A stretch of DNA of 9,649 bases from Deltaproteobacteria bacterium (GTDB lineage: Bacteria; Desulfobacterota; Desulfobacteria; Desulfobacterales; BuS5), in the NCBI GenBank assembly GCA_021157555.1, contig JAGGWL010000304.1:1-9649 (forward strand), given 5' to 3'. Position numbers and translations under genes: made by a program. Shown here one piece after another: positions 1 to 6,325 of this stretch (within the stretch, counting starts at the first letter, position 1; every line of letters starts with the position of its first letter). Below the pieces are notes generated by a model, which made no database searches, had not been told where the DNA came from, and was given only the letters and a program-made list of their open reading frames with translations.

Positions 1-605
1 AAAAATCAAGTAATCAAGAAAATCAAAATAATCAAGGGTCAAGACAATGGGAAGTTAAGACTTTGGGAGAAATGCTAACCTATGAACAGCCGACAAAATA
101 TCTTGTAAGAAGTACAGAATACAATTTCAATTCTGGAGTACCTGTATTGACCGCAGGAAAGTCATTTATCCTTGGTTATACAAATGAAGTTTATGGGATT
201 TTTAACAATTCCCCTGTTATTATTTTTGATGACTTTACAACATCATCTCAATTTGTTGATTTTAAATTTAAAGTAAAATCATCAGCATTAAAAATATTAA
301 AACCAAGAACAAATGAATATGATATTGTTTTTCTATATGCCTTAATACAACTTATTCAATTTGACGCTACTGACCATAAGCGTTATTGGATATCTGAATA
401 TCAAAATATAGAGGTACATGTTCCTATTGAGGAAGAACAAACCCGTATCGCCAAAATTCTTTCCGACATGGATACAGAAATAGCCCAATTAGAAACCCAG
501 CTATCCAAATACAAACTCCTAAAAACAGGCATGATGCAAGAATTATTAACAGGTAAAAAGCGTCTGAACCATGATTTTAAAGGATTGAAGGATTATCATG
601 ATTAA
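1..605 (+). CDS. hsdS: Type I restriction-modification specificity subunit HsdS, 3' part (5' end outside window)
   Basis: HsdS chooses the DNA target of a type I R-M complex and bridges HsdM and HsdR. The frame is open from the first bases, so the gene begins upstream; the TTG at 63 is an internal codon, not the start. The first ~15 codons are an Asn/Gln-rich linker (ending NNQGSRQ), followed by WEVKTLGEM, the usual opening of a target-recognition domain. TRD signs are VLTAGKSFILGYTNE and VIIFDDFTTSSQFVDF (about positions 150-280). The C-terminal conserved region, EEEQTRIAKILSDMDTEIAQ to MMQELLTGKKRL (about 430-565), is the long helix that packs against HsdM. I therefore read this as the second half of a two-TRD subunit, although a half-length subunit cannot be excluded. 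The stop is TAA at 603. The same frame then stays open to 707 (see findings). The HsdS assignment is secure; the recognised DNA sequence cannot be read from it. Confidence 0.93.
   Translation, partial: KSSNQENQNNQGSRQWEVKTLGEMLTYEQPTKYLVRSTEYNFNSGVPVLTAGKSFILGYTNEVYGIFNNSPVIIFDDFTTSSQFVDFKFKVKSSALKILKPRTNEYDIVFLYALIQLIQFDATDHKRYWISEYQNIEVHVPIEEEQTRIAKILSDMDTEIAQLETQLSKYKLLKTGMMQELLTGKKRLNHDFKGLKDYHD
24..50 (+). repeat. Junction repeat copy A (inside HsdS linker)
   Basis: This unit matches 681-706 and 1091-1116 at 23 of 26 positions. Here it is read through in the HsdS frame as NQNNQGSRQ between the central conserved region (upstream, not seen) and the second TRD. An ATG is preserved at 47 but leads to a stop after three codons, so it is not a gene start. 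Confidence 0.75.
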
Positions 606-677
606 AAACAAAAAAATATCAAATATCAAATAAAACAAAATTATAATCATAATAATTCTTTAATCAGGAAATCTAAT

Positions 678-707
678 AATCAAATAAATCAAGGTTCAAG
701 ACAATGA
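678..707 (+). repeat. Junction repeat copy B (RBS and start of GxxExxY gene)
   Basis: 30 bp identical to 1088-1117. It carries AAGG (691-694), nine bases before the ATG at 704, so it acts as the ribosome binding site of the next gene. In the HsdS frame it reads NNQINQGSRQ followed by TGA at 705-707, overlapping the start codon as ATGA. Just upstream, 662-672 also matches 1080-1090, with eight or nine extra bases here. Confidence 0.9.
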
Positions 708-1117
708 AACATGAAAATTTAACATATAAAATTATCGGTTGTGCAATGGAAGTTCATAAGTATCTGGGAAATGGATTTCAAGAGGTTATTTATCAAAGGG
801 CACTATCAATAGAGATGAAAATGCAAGGCATTGAATTTAGCCGTGAACGCGAAATGAAATTGCAATATAAAGGATACGATATTGGAACTCGTAGAGTTGA
901 TTTTTTTGTTGAAAATTTAATCATGGTAGAAATAAAAGCATTGATAAATTTAGAAGATGTGCATTTGGCACAAGCAATGAATTATGTTGAAGCCTATAAT
1001 CTTGAAATAGGTTTATTAATCAATTTTGGTGCAAAAAGTTTACAACACAAAAGAGTGCATAATAATAAACTGATTAAGCAATCAGGAAATCAAATAAATC
1101 AAGGTTCAAGACAATGA
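704..1117 (+). CDS. GxxExxY family protein (PD-(D/E)XK nuclease-like fold)
   Basis: A 137-residue member of the GxxExxY family, whose name-giving motif is GFQEVIY at residues 24-30. A nuclease-type signature follows: D66 in RRVDFFV and E76-x-K78 in VEIKAL, a D-x9-ExK spacing like that of the PD-(D/E)XK superfamily. The biochemical role of the family is not established to my knowledge; DNA cleavage or DNA binding is inference from the fold. The start at 704 is supported by AAGG nine bases upstream and by alignment to the usual N-terminus (LTYKIIGCAMEVHKYLG). The C-terminal tail NQINQGSRQ is encoded by junction repeat copy C and is probably not part of the fold. The stop overlaps the hsdR start (ATGA), implying translational coupling. 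Such genes are often found within type I R-M loci, which suggests an accessory role or use of the locus as a landing site. Confidence 0.88.
   Translation: MKHENLTYKIIGCAMEVHKYLGNGFQEVIYQRALSIEMKMQGIEFSREREMKLQYKGYDIGTRRVDFFVENLIMVEIKALINLEDVHLAQAMNYVEAYNLEIGLLINFGAKSLQHKRVHNNKLIKQSGNQINQGSRQ
1088..1117 (+). repeat. Junction repeat copy C (end of GxxExxY gene, RBS and start of hsdR)
   Basis: 30 bp identical to 678-707. It encodes the NQINQGSRQ tail of the upstream protein, holds AAGG at 1101-1104 nine bases before the hsdR ATG, and forms the ATGA overlap at 1114-1117. Confidence 0.9.
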
Positions 1118-4100
1118 GTAAAGTAGGACAATTAGAAAGAGGAACTCAAAACAGAGTTATAAAACTTTTCCAAGAGAAGTTGGATTACCGATATCTTGGT
1201 AATTGGGAAAAACGAGAAGATAACAGTAACATTGAAGAAGAAATTTTAACCAATTATCTTAAAAACAAAAAGAAATACAGCGACAACCTGATTGGTAAAG
1301 CACTTTATGAATTTAACAAAGCAGCCAAAGACCAAAGCATGCGCCTTTATGATGTAAACAAGGCAGTCTATTCCATGCTTCGTTATGGTGTAAATGTTCA
1401 GCCCGATATTGGGCAGAACAAAAAAACGATTCAGTTAATAGATTGGAAAAATCCACAGGGTAACGATTTTGCCGTTGCCGAAGAAGTTACCATAAAAGGT
1501 GTTCATAAAAAACGACCGGATATTGTCATCTATGTAAATGGGATTGCTCTCGGTGTAATTGAACTCAAACGAAGTACGGTTTCAATTTCCGAAGGTATCC
1601 GCCAGAATCTTGACAACCAAAAGCATATATTTATTAAACCTTTCTTTTCTACTCTTCAATTTGTAATGGCAGGAAGCGACAACGAAGGGATCGCCTACGG
1701 AGCTATTGAAACAAAAGAGAAATATTACCAAAAATGGAAAGAGGTTAATGAAGAAAATAATCCCAATGATGAATATTTACTCGAACTTACTAAATCTATC
1801 CGTCAATTAGCAACAACAGTTGAACATCGTTTAGATAAAAATATCATTGAGATGCTTAATAAAAATCGTTTTCTTGAATTGGTGCATGACAATATTGTTT
1901 TTGACAGGGGGATAAAAAAACTTTCCAGACCAAATCAATATTTTGGTGGTAAAGCCGCACAAGAGCATGTCAGAAAACGAGAAGGCGGAATAATATGGCA
2001 CACCCAGGGAAGCGGCAAAAGTTTAATCATGGTTTGGCTTACAAAATGGATTCGTGAGAATGTTGAGAATGCCCGTGTTCTTATTATTACAGATAGAACA
2101 GAACTGGACGAGCAAATTGAAAAAGTTTATAAAGGCGTTTATGAGGATATTTATAGAACCAAAAGCGGCAGCGACTTAATTGAAAATCTCAATTCAAACT
2201 CTCCCTGGCTTATGTGCTCCCTTGTTCACAAATTTGGCGACAAGGATGAAATAAACGAAAAAGATGTGGATGATTACATCAACAACTTAAAATCCAGCTT
2301 GCCAACAGATTTTAAAGCCAAAGGTGATGTTTATGTATTTGTAGATGAGTGCCACCGTACACAAAGCGGAAAACTGCATGAAGCCATGAAATTGCTTTTA
2401 CCAAATGCGTTATTTATTGGTTTTACAGGAACACCGCTACTCAAAAAGGATAAGCAAACAAGTTTAGAAGTATTCGGCAAATATATTCATACTTACAAAT
2501 TTAATGAAGCTGTAAAAGACAAGGTAATTCTCGACCTTAGATATGAGGCAAGAGACATTGAACAAAATATTACTTCAATGGACAAAATAGACCAATGGTT
2601 CGATCTCAAAACCAGTGGTTTAACAGATTTTGCAAAAACTGAATTAAAACAAAAATGGGGCACGATTAAAAAGGTATTTAGTTCAAAATCCCGATTAGAA
2701 AAAGTTGTTGCAGATGTAATGCTCGACATGGAAACCAAAGAACGCTTACAAAATGGCAGAGGAAATGCCATGCTGGTTTCTGAAAGTATTTACAATGCTT
2801 GCAGGTATTATGAGCTTTTTCAAAATGCCGGGTTAAAAAAATGTGCAATCATTACATCTTTCGCCCCTTCTCATGCTGATATCAAAGGAGAAGAAAGCGG
2901 AGAAGGATACACCGAAAAACTTCGCCAATATGAAATTTACAAGCAGATGCTTGCCGATTATTTTAACGAAGACCCTGAAAAAGCAATCAATAAAGTAGAA
3001 GAGTTTGAAAAGGATGTAAAAAAGAAATTCGTTGCTGAACCTGCTCAAATGAAATTGCTCATTGTGGTTGATAAGCTTCTCACTGGTTTTGACGCGCCTT
3101 CGGCAACCTATCTTTACATAGACAAAAACATGAAAGACCACGGTCTGTTTCAGGCAATATGCAGGGTGAACCGTTTAGACGATGATAAAGAGTATGGTTA
3201 TATTATTGATTACAAAGACCTTTTTAAAAGTCTGGATAAATCTATAAAGGATTACACTTCCGAAGCATTTGATTCTTATGAAAAAGAAGATGTCGCAGGA
3301 TTATTGGAAGACCGATTGAAAAAAGGCAAAGAACGTTTAGAAGATGCTTTAGAAACCATCAGAGCATTAATTGAACCCGTTGAGCCGCCCAAAGGACAAA
3401 TTCAATTTCAGCATTATTTTGCTGGTGATTCAAAAAATTCAGATACTTTAAAAGATACAGAACCGAGACGAGTTGCTCTTTATAAAGCTGCTATTTCCTT
3501 AATTCGTGCATATACAAATATTGCGGATGAAATGGAAGATGCAGGTTACAGTATTTCGGATATTAAAAAAATAAAAACGGAAGTCAAATACTTTGAAAAT
3601 CTTCGTAAGGAAATTCAAATTGCAAGTGGTGATTATATTGATTTAAAGCAGTATGAGCCTGCAATGCGCCATTTAATTGATTCCTATCTTGGAGCAGAAG
3701 AAAGCAGATTGCTTTCAAAATTTGATGATTTGAGTTTGGTTGAATTGATTGTTGAAAAAGGAAAAAATGCCATCAACGAACTTCCGCCTAATATACGCAA
3801 GAGCAAAGATTCAATGGCGGAAACCATTGAAAACAATTTACGGAAAGTTATCATTGAAGAAAGCCCGACAAATCCAATGTATTATGAGAAAATGAGTATC
3901 CTTTTGGATGAACTCATTAAACTAAGAAAGGAAAAGACAGAAGAATACGAAAAGTATCTAAATGAAATTGTAGCGCTTACAAGGAAAATCAAAAAACCAA
4001 ATACAAATACTACCTACCCGACATCACTTACTACAAATGCAAAAAGAGCGTTGTATGACAACCTGGGTAAAAATGAAGATTTGGCGAATAAGCTTGACCA

Positions 4101-4257
4101 AAAAATAATGACAACAAAAAAAAATTCCTGGCGTGATAATAAAATGAAAACTAAAGCAGTAAAGTACGCCATTCACGATGTTTTGTATAGTTATAAAGTG
4201 AAAGAGCCTGATGCTAAATATGCTCTTGAAATTGTTAAAAAGCAGCGAGATTATTAA
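1114..4257 (+). CDS. hsdR: Type I restriction enzyme HsdR (endonuclease and ATP-dependent translocase)
   Basis: The 1047-residue motor and nuclease subunit: it pulls DNA past the bound complex using ATP and cuts at distant sites. The N-terminal endonuclease domain has D136 (RPDIVIYV) and E150-x-K152 (IELKRS), the PD-(D/E)XK triad. SF2 helicase motifs follow in order: Walker A HTQGSGKS (296-303, K302), DECH box (411-414), FTGTP (437-441), LLTGFDAP (655-662) and QAICRVNR (680-687). The C-terminal ~350 residues are charged and helical, as expected for the part contacting HsdS/HsdM. Length is normal for the family and no frame disruption is visible. The start overlaps the previous stop by four bases. 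A run of nine A (4116-4124) lies near the 3' end. The gene appears intact and the call is secure. Confidence 0.97.
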   Translation: MSKVGQLERGTQNRVIKLFQEKLDYRYLGNWEKREDNSNIEEEILTNYLKNKKKYSDNLIGKALYEFNKAAKDQSMRLYDVNKAVYSMLRYGVNVQPDIGQNKKTIQLIDWKNPQGNDFAVAEEVTIKGVHKKRPDIVIYVNGIALGVIELKRSTVSISEGIRQNLDNQKHIFIKPFFSTLQFVMAGSDNEGIAYGAIETKEKYYQKWKEVNEENNPNDEYLLELTKSIRQLATTVEHRLDKNIIEMLNKNRFLELVHDNIVFDRGIKKLSRPNQYFGGKAAQEHVRKREGGIIWHTQGSGKSLIMVWLTKWIRENVENARVLIITDRTELDEQIEKVYKGVYEDIYRTKSGSDLIENLNSNSPWLMCSLVHKFGDKDEINEKDVDDYINNLKSSLPTDFKAKGDVYVFVDECHRTQSGKLHEAMKLLLPNALFIGFTGTPLLKKDKQTSLEVFGKYIHTYKFNEAVKDKVILDLRYEARDIEQNITSMDKIDQWFDLKTSGLTDFAKTELKQKWGTIKKVFSSKSRLEKVVADVMLDMETKERLQNGRGNAMLVSESIYNACRYYELFQNAGLKKCAIITSFAPSHADIKGEESGEGYTEKLRQYEIYKQMLADYFNEDPEKAINKVEEFEKDVKKKFVAEPAQMKLLIVVDKLLTGFDAPSATYLYIDKNMKDHGLFQAICRVNRLDDDKEYGYIIDYKDLFKSLDKSIKDYTSEAFDSYEKEDVAGLLEDRLKKGKERLEDALETIRALIEPVEPPKGQIQFQHYFAGDSKNSDTLKDTEPRRVALYKAAISLIRAYTNIADEMEDAGYSISDIKKIKTEVKYFENLRKEIQIASGDYIDLKQYEPAMRHLIDSYLGAEESRLLSKFDDLSLVELIVEKGKNAINELPPNIRKSKDSMAETIENNLRKVIIEESPTNPMYYEKMSILLDELIKLRKEKTEEYEKYLNEIVALTRKIKKPNTNTTYPTSLTTNAKRALYDNLGKNEDLANKLDQKIMTTKKNSWRDNKMKTKAVKYAIHDVLYSYKVKEPDAKYALEIVKKQRDY

Positions 4258-4259
4258 AA

Positions 4260-4976
4260 ATGAACCAAATTACAGTAAGTAATATTACCGTTGATGTTGT
4301 CCGCAAGGACATAAAGAACATGCATTTGGCAGTCTATCCGCCAACTGGACGTATTCGTATTGCTGCACCCTTACGAATAAGTGATGATTCAATAAGACTG
4401 TTTGCTATTTCAAAATTAGGATGGATAAAGCGGCATCAAAGAAAATTTGAAAATCAGGAACGAATCTCGCCCAGAGAATACAAAGAAAGAGAAAGCCACT
4501 ATTTCCAGGGCAGGAGATATTTACTTCGCATAAAAGAAACTGAAGGAGCAGGATTTGTTGATTTAAAGGGAAAAACGTATTTAGATCTGTATATTCGTAA
4601 AAATGCAAGTTTTGAAAATAAACAAAGAGTAATTAATGAGTGGCATAGAAAAGAATTAAAAAATATACTTCCCGAATTGATTAAACATTGGGAAAAGAAA
4701 ATTGGTGTAAAAGTGGATTTCTGGAGTGTCAAACAGATGAAGACAAAATGGGGTTCTTGTAACATTGAGAAAAACCGAATCTGGTTAAATCTTGAATTGG
4801 CTAAAAAACCTGTCCACTGCCTTGAATATGTTTTAGTACATGAAATTGTCCACTTGCTTGAAAGAAAACACAACGACAAATTTAAAAACTACATGGATAA
4901 CTATTTATCAAATTGGAAACAGATTAAAGATGAATTAAATAGAATACCTGTAAGTCATGCGGATTGGTGTTATTAA
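4260..4976 (+). CDS. YgjP/DUF45-type zinc metallopeptidase (M48-like, SprT-related)
   Basis: 238 residues, close to the usual length of the YgjP/DUF45 family. The zinc site is H194-E-I-V-H198 followed by H204 (HEIVHLLERKHNDKF), the HExxH-x5-H pattern of this family. The preceding MKTKWGSC (W164-C167) is its other hallmark. It starts two bases after the hsdR stop, so it is almost certainly co-transcribed with hsdR. In my knowledge such genes recur at the ends of type I R-M operons, but what they cleave is unknown; quality control of HsdR or of the complex is only a guess. There is no signal peptide or membrane segment, so it should be cytoplasmic. An alternative label is SprT-like domain protein. 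Family assignment is strong, function is open. Confidence 0.9.
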   Translation: MNQITVSNITVDVVRKDIKNMHLAVYPPTGRIRIAAPLRISDDSIRLFAISKLGWIKRHQRKFENQERISPREYKERESHYFQGRRYLLRIKETEGAGFVDLKGKTYLDLYIRKNASFENKQRVINEWHRKELKNILPELIKHWEKKIGVKVDFWSVKQMKTKWGSCNIEKNRIWLNLELAKKPVHCLEYVLVHEIVHLLERKHNDKFKNYMDNYLSNWKQIKDELNRIPVSHADWCY

Positions 4977-4996
4977 AGAGTGGTAAACGATAAATA

Positions 4997-5068
4997 ACAT
5001 AACACCAAAATGCACCCGGCATTTATTCCGCTTCGCTACATAAATGCAGGTAATTTTAGTGGTTATAC
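4997..5068 (+). repeat. attC-like imperfect inverted repeat (site 1)
   Basis: Arms 4999-5026 and 5040-5066 pair over about 23 bp: ATAAC with GTTAT at the ends and GCATTTAT with ATAAATGC next to the loop. The helix is broken by one extra G (5061), one mismatch and two small 2x1 internal loops. The loop TCCGCTTCGCTAC resembles loops I remember from integron attC sites. The outer 7-mers are ACATAAC (one mismatch to RYYYAAC) and GTTATAC (one mismatch to GTTRRRY). Size (~70 bp) suits attC. There is no T-run, so it is a poor terminator. The attC identity is an inference. Confidence 0.5.
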
Positions 5069-5095
5069 TCTAAAAACCATCAGGAGGATAAAATC

Positions 5096-5524
5096 ATGAT
5101 AAAAATGATAGATATTGGAATTAAAAAGGCCACTGCCTTTTGCATGTCTGGAAAGATCACAGAAAGTGACATGTCTCTCGTTCTTTCGGACGCGAAAACA
5201 AAGATAGATCTCTACGGTAAAATTGTAATATACGAAGAAATTCAGAGCTTTAAAGGAATTGAACTCTCCGCCATAGTCGATGAATTCAAATATTTATTTA
5301 ATGTAGGAATATCAAATATAAAAAAGGCAGCAGTTGTCACTGATAAAGGCTGGGTACAGAAAATAGTTAAAATTGAAGACAAAATATTCAAAAATATTGA
5401 GATGAAATGTTTTTCTATTGAGGAAAAAAAATTAGCAATTGAGTTCCTAACCTATTGTGTCGACCCAAAAGAGATAAATGCAGAATATATCAAAATTGGC
5501 GGGGTCGACACAATCCTTTGTTAA
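5096..5524 (+). CDS. SpoIIAA-like / STAS-fold small protein
   Basis: 142 residues resembling the SpoIIAA-like (PF11964) group of STAS-related proteins: a β-strand start ending in GKIT, a central EEIQSFKGIELSAIVDEF segment, then KKAAVVTDKGWVQKI and a final IEEKKLAIEFL helix. These are widespread small cytoplasmic proteins of unknown role; there is no reason to call it an anti-sigma antagonist. A strong AGGAGG (5082-5087) lies eight bases before the ATG, supporting the start. The last ~22 residues extend beyond what the family normally has and are encoded by a 13-bp inverted repeat plus its spacer (5454-5514), so the natural end may have been nearer residue 120. The gene sits between two attC-like structures, a cassette-like layout. 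It is unrelated in sequence to the R-M genes to its left. Confidence 0.72.
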   Translation: MIKMIDIGIKKATAFCMSGKITESDMSLVLSDAKTKIDLYGKIVIYEEIQSFKGIELSAIVDEFKYLFNVGISNIKKAAVVTDKGWVQKIVKIEDKIFKNIEMKCFSIEEKKLAIEFLTYCVDPKEINAEYIKIGGVDTILC

Positions 5525-5526
5525 AC
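5445..5526 (+). repeat. Perfect 13-bp inverted repeat with attC-like ends (site 2)
   Basis: ATTGTGTCGACCC (5454-5466) is the exact reverse complement of 5502-5514, separated by 35 bases. TCCTAAC (5445-5451) lies two bases outside the left arm and GTTAAAC (5520-5526) five bases outside the right arm. The latter fits the integron core GTTRRRY fully and the former fits RYYYAAC at six of seven. The structure covers the 3' end and the stop codon of the SpoIIAA-like gene. The arms are observed; attC identity is inferred, and the lack of a bulged base in the stem is atypical. Confidence 0.45.
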
Positions 5527-5529
5527 AAA

Positions 5530-5569
5530 GCTAATTCAGCCGACACAAAAAGCTGCGCGGCTGATTAGC
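5530..5569 (+). repeat. Stem-loop after the SpoIIAA-like gene
   Basis: GCTAATTCAGCCG (5530-5542) pairs with CGGCTGATTAGC (5558-5569) over 12 bp with a single bulged T and a 15-base loop. There is no following T-run, so a classical terminator is unlikely. A single extrahelical base is usual in attC stems and the arm sequence recalls class 1 cassette sites, but no GTTRRRY core follows it. It may be a decayed attC or a transcript-end hairpin. Confidence 0.45.
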
Positions 5570-5617
5570 GCCGAAACATACATTATTTGACTTGTTTTAA
5601 GTGGAGGTTAAGCGTCC

Positions 5618-6220
5618 ATGGGAAAGCGTTTTGAGGAAAGGTACAAGACAGGCGATACACCTTGGGATCATGGCACACCGGATATCAATCTTATAGACAT
5701 GGTAATACAAAGACCGATTTCAAAATGCAAAGTGCTGGATATCGGTTGTGGAACTGGCAACAATGCCATCTGGCTTGCCCAACAGCACTTCATGGTAACA
5801 GGTTGTGATATCTCTCAGACAGCTATTGAAAAAGCTAAGAAAAAGGCATCCATGTCTAACATTAACTGTTCCTTTATTGTTGCCGACTTCCTGAACAATG
5901 GAGTCCCCGGTTCGCCTTTTGGCTTTGTGTTCGACCGTGGCTGCCTTCATTCTGTTGACACCGATGAAGAACGTAGACGGTTTGCAGAAAACGTAGCTTC
6001 CCATCTGGAAGAAGGTGGTCTCTGGCTAACGCTCGCGGGCAATGCTGATGAGCAGGTTAGAGAGATCGGTCCACCTCAGCTTACAGCAAGAGAGCTGGTT
6101 ACTGCAGTTGAACCGTATTGTGAGGTTATTTCGCTCGCCGCAAGTCATTTTGGTTCCAATCAGTCAAATCCGCCCCAAGCATGGGTTTGCCTGATGCGAA
6201 AACGGAAGGGGATTCAGTAA
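5618..6220 (+). CDS. Class I SAM-dependent methyltransferase (small-molecule type)
   Basis: 200 residues with a Rossmann-fold methyltransferase core. Motif I is VLDIGCGTGN (residues 39-48) and the acidic residue that binds the SAM ribose is D64 (VTGCDIS). The N-terminal GDTPWDHGTPD is typical of a subgroup related to thiol, halide and thiopurine methyltransferases and TehB, which methylate small molecules; the substrate here cannot be told. GGAGG at 5604-5608 lies about nine bases before the ATG, supporting the start. It is followed after 105 bp by serine acetyltransferase on the same strand, which might hint at sulfur chemistry, but co-transcription is not shown. No signal peptide or membrane segment is seen. 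The fold call is firm and the substrate is unknown. Confidence 0.87.
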   Translation: MGKRFEERYKTGDTPWDHGTPDINLIDMVIQRPISKCKVLDIGCGTGNNAIWLAQQHFMVTGCDISQTAIEKAKKKASMSNINCSFIVADFLNNGVPGSPFGFVFDRGCLHSVDTDEERRRFAENVASHLEEGGLWLTLAGNADEQVREIGPPQLTARELVTAVEPYCEVISLAASHFGSNQSNPPQAWVCLMRKRKGIQ

Positions 6221-6325
6221 TTCCCTATAAAGGTTTTATTGGCTGGGAAACTTACGACATGATTCAGACTCGAATTGCCAAAAACATACGATAATAGCAC
6301 TGCTATAAATAGGAGATAGTGTATC

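Noticed and set aside
678..1117. The spaced identical repeats as a CRISPR-like array
   Set aside because: Spacing is irregular and the intervening DNA is coding; repeats coincide with gene junctions and no palindromic CRISPR repeat form or cas gene is present.
2493..3141. Minus-strand ORFs opposite hsdR
   Set aside because: Shadows of hsdR, with low-complexity composition and no start signals.
6221..6325. Promoter or operator before the serine acetyltransferase gene
   Set aside because: A small dyad (ATAGCA-C-TGCTAT, 6294-6306) and scattered TATA-like boxes exist, but no -35/-10 pair with acceptable spacing was found.
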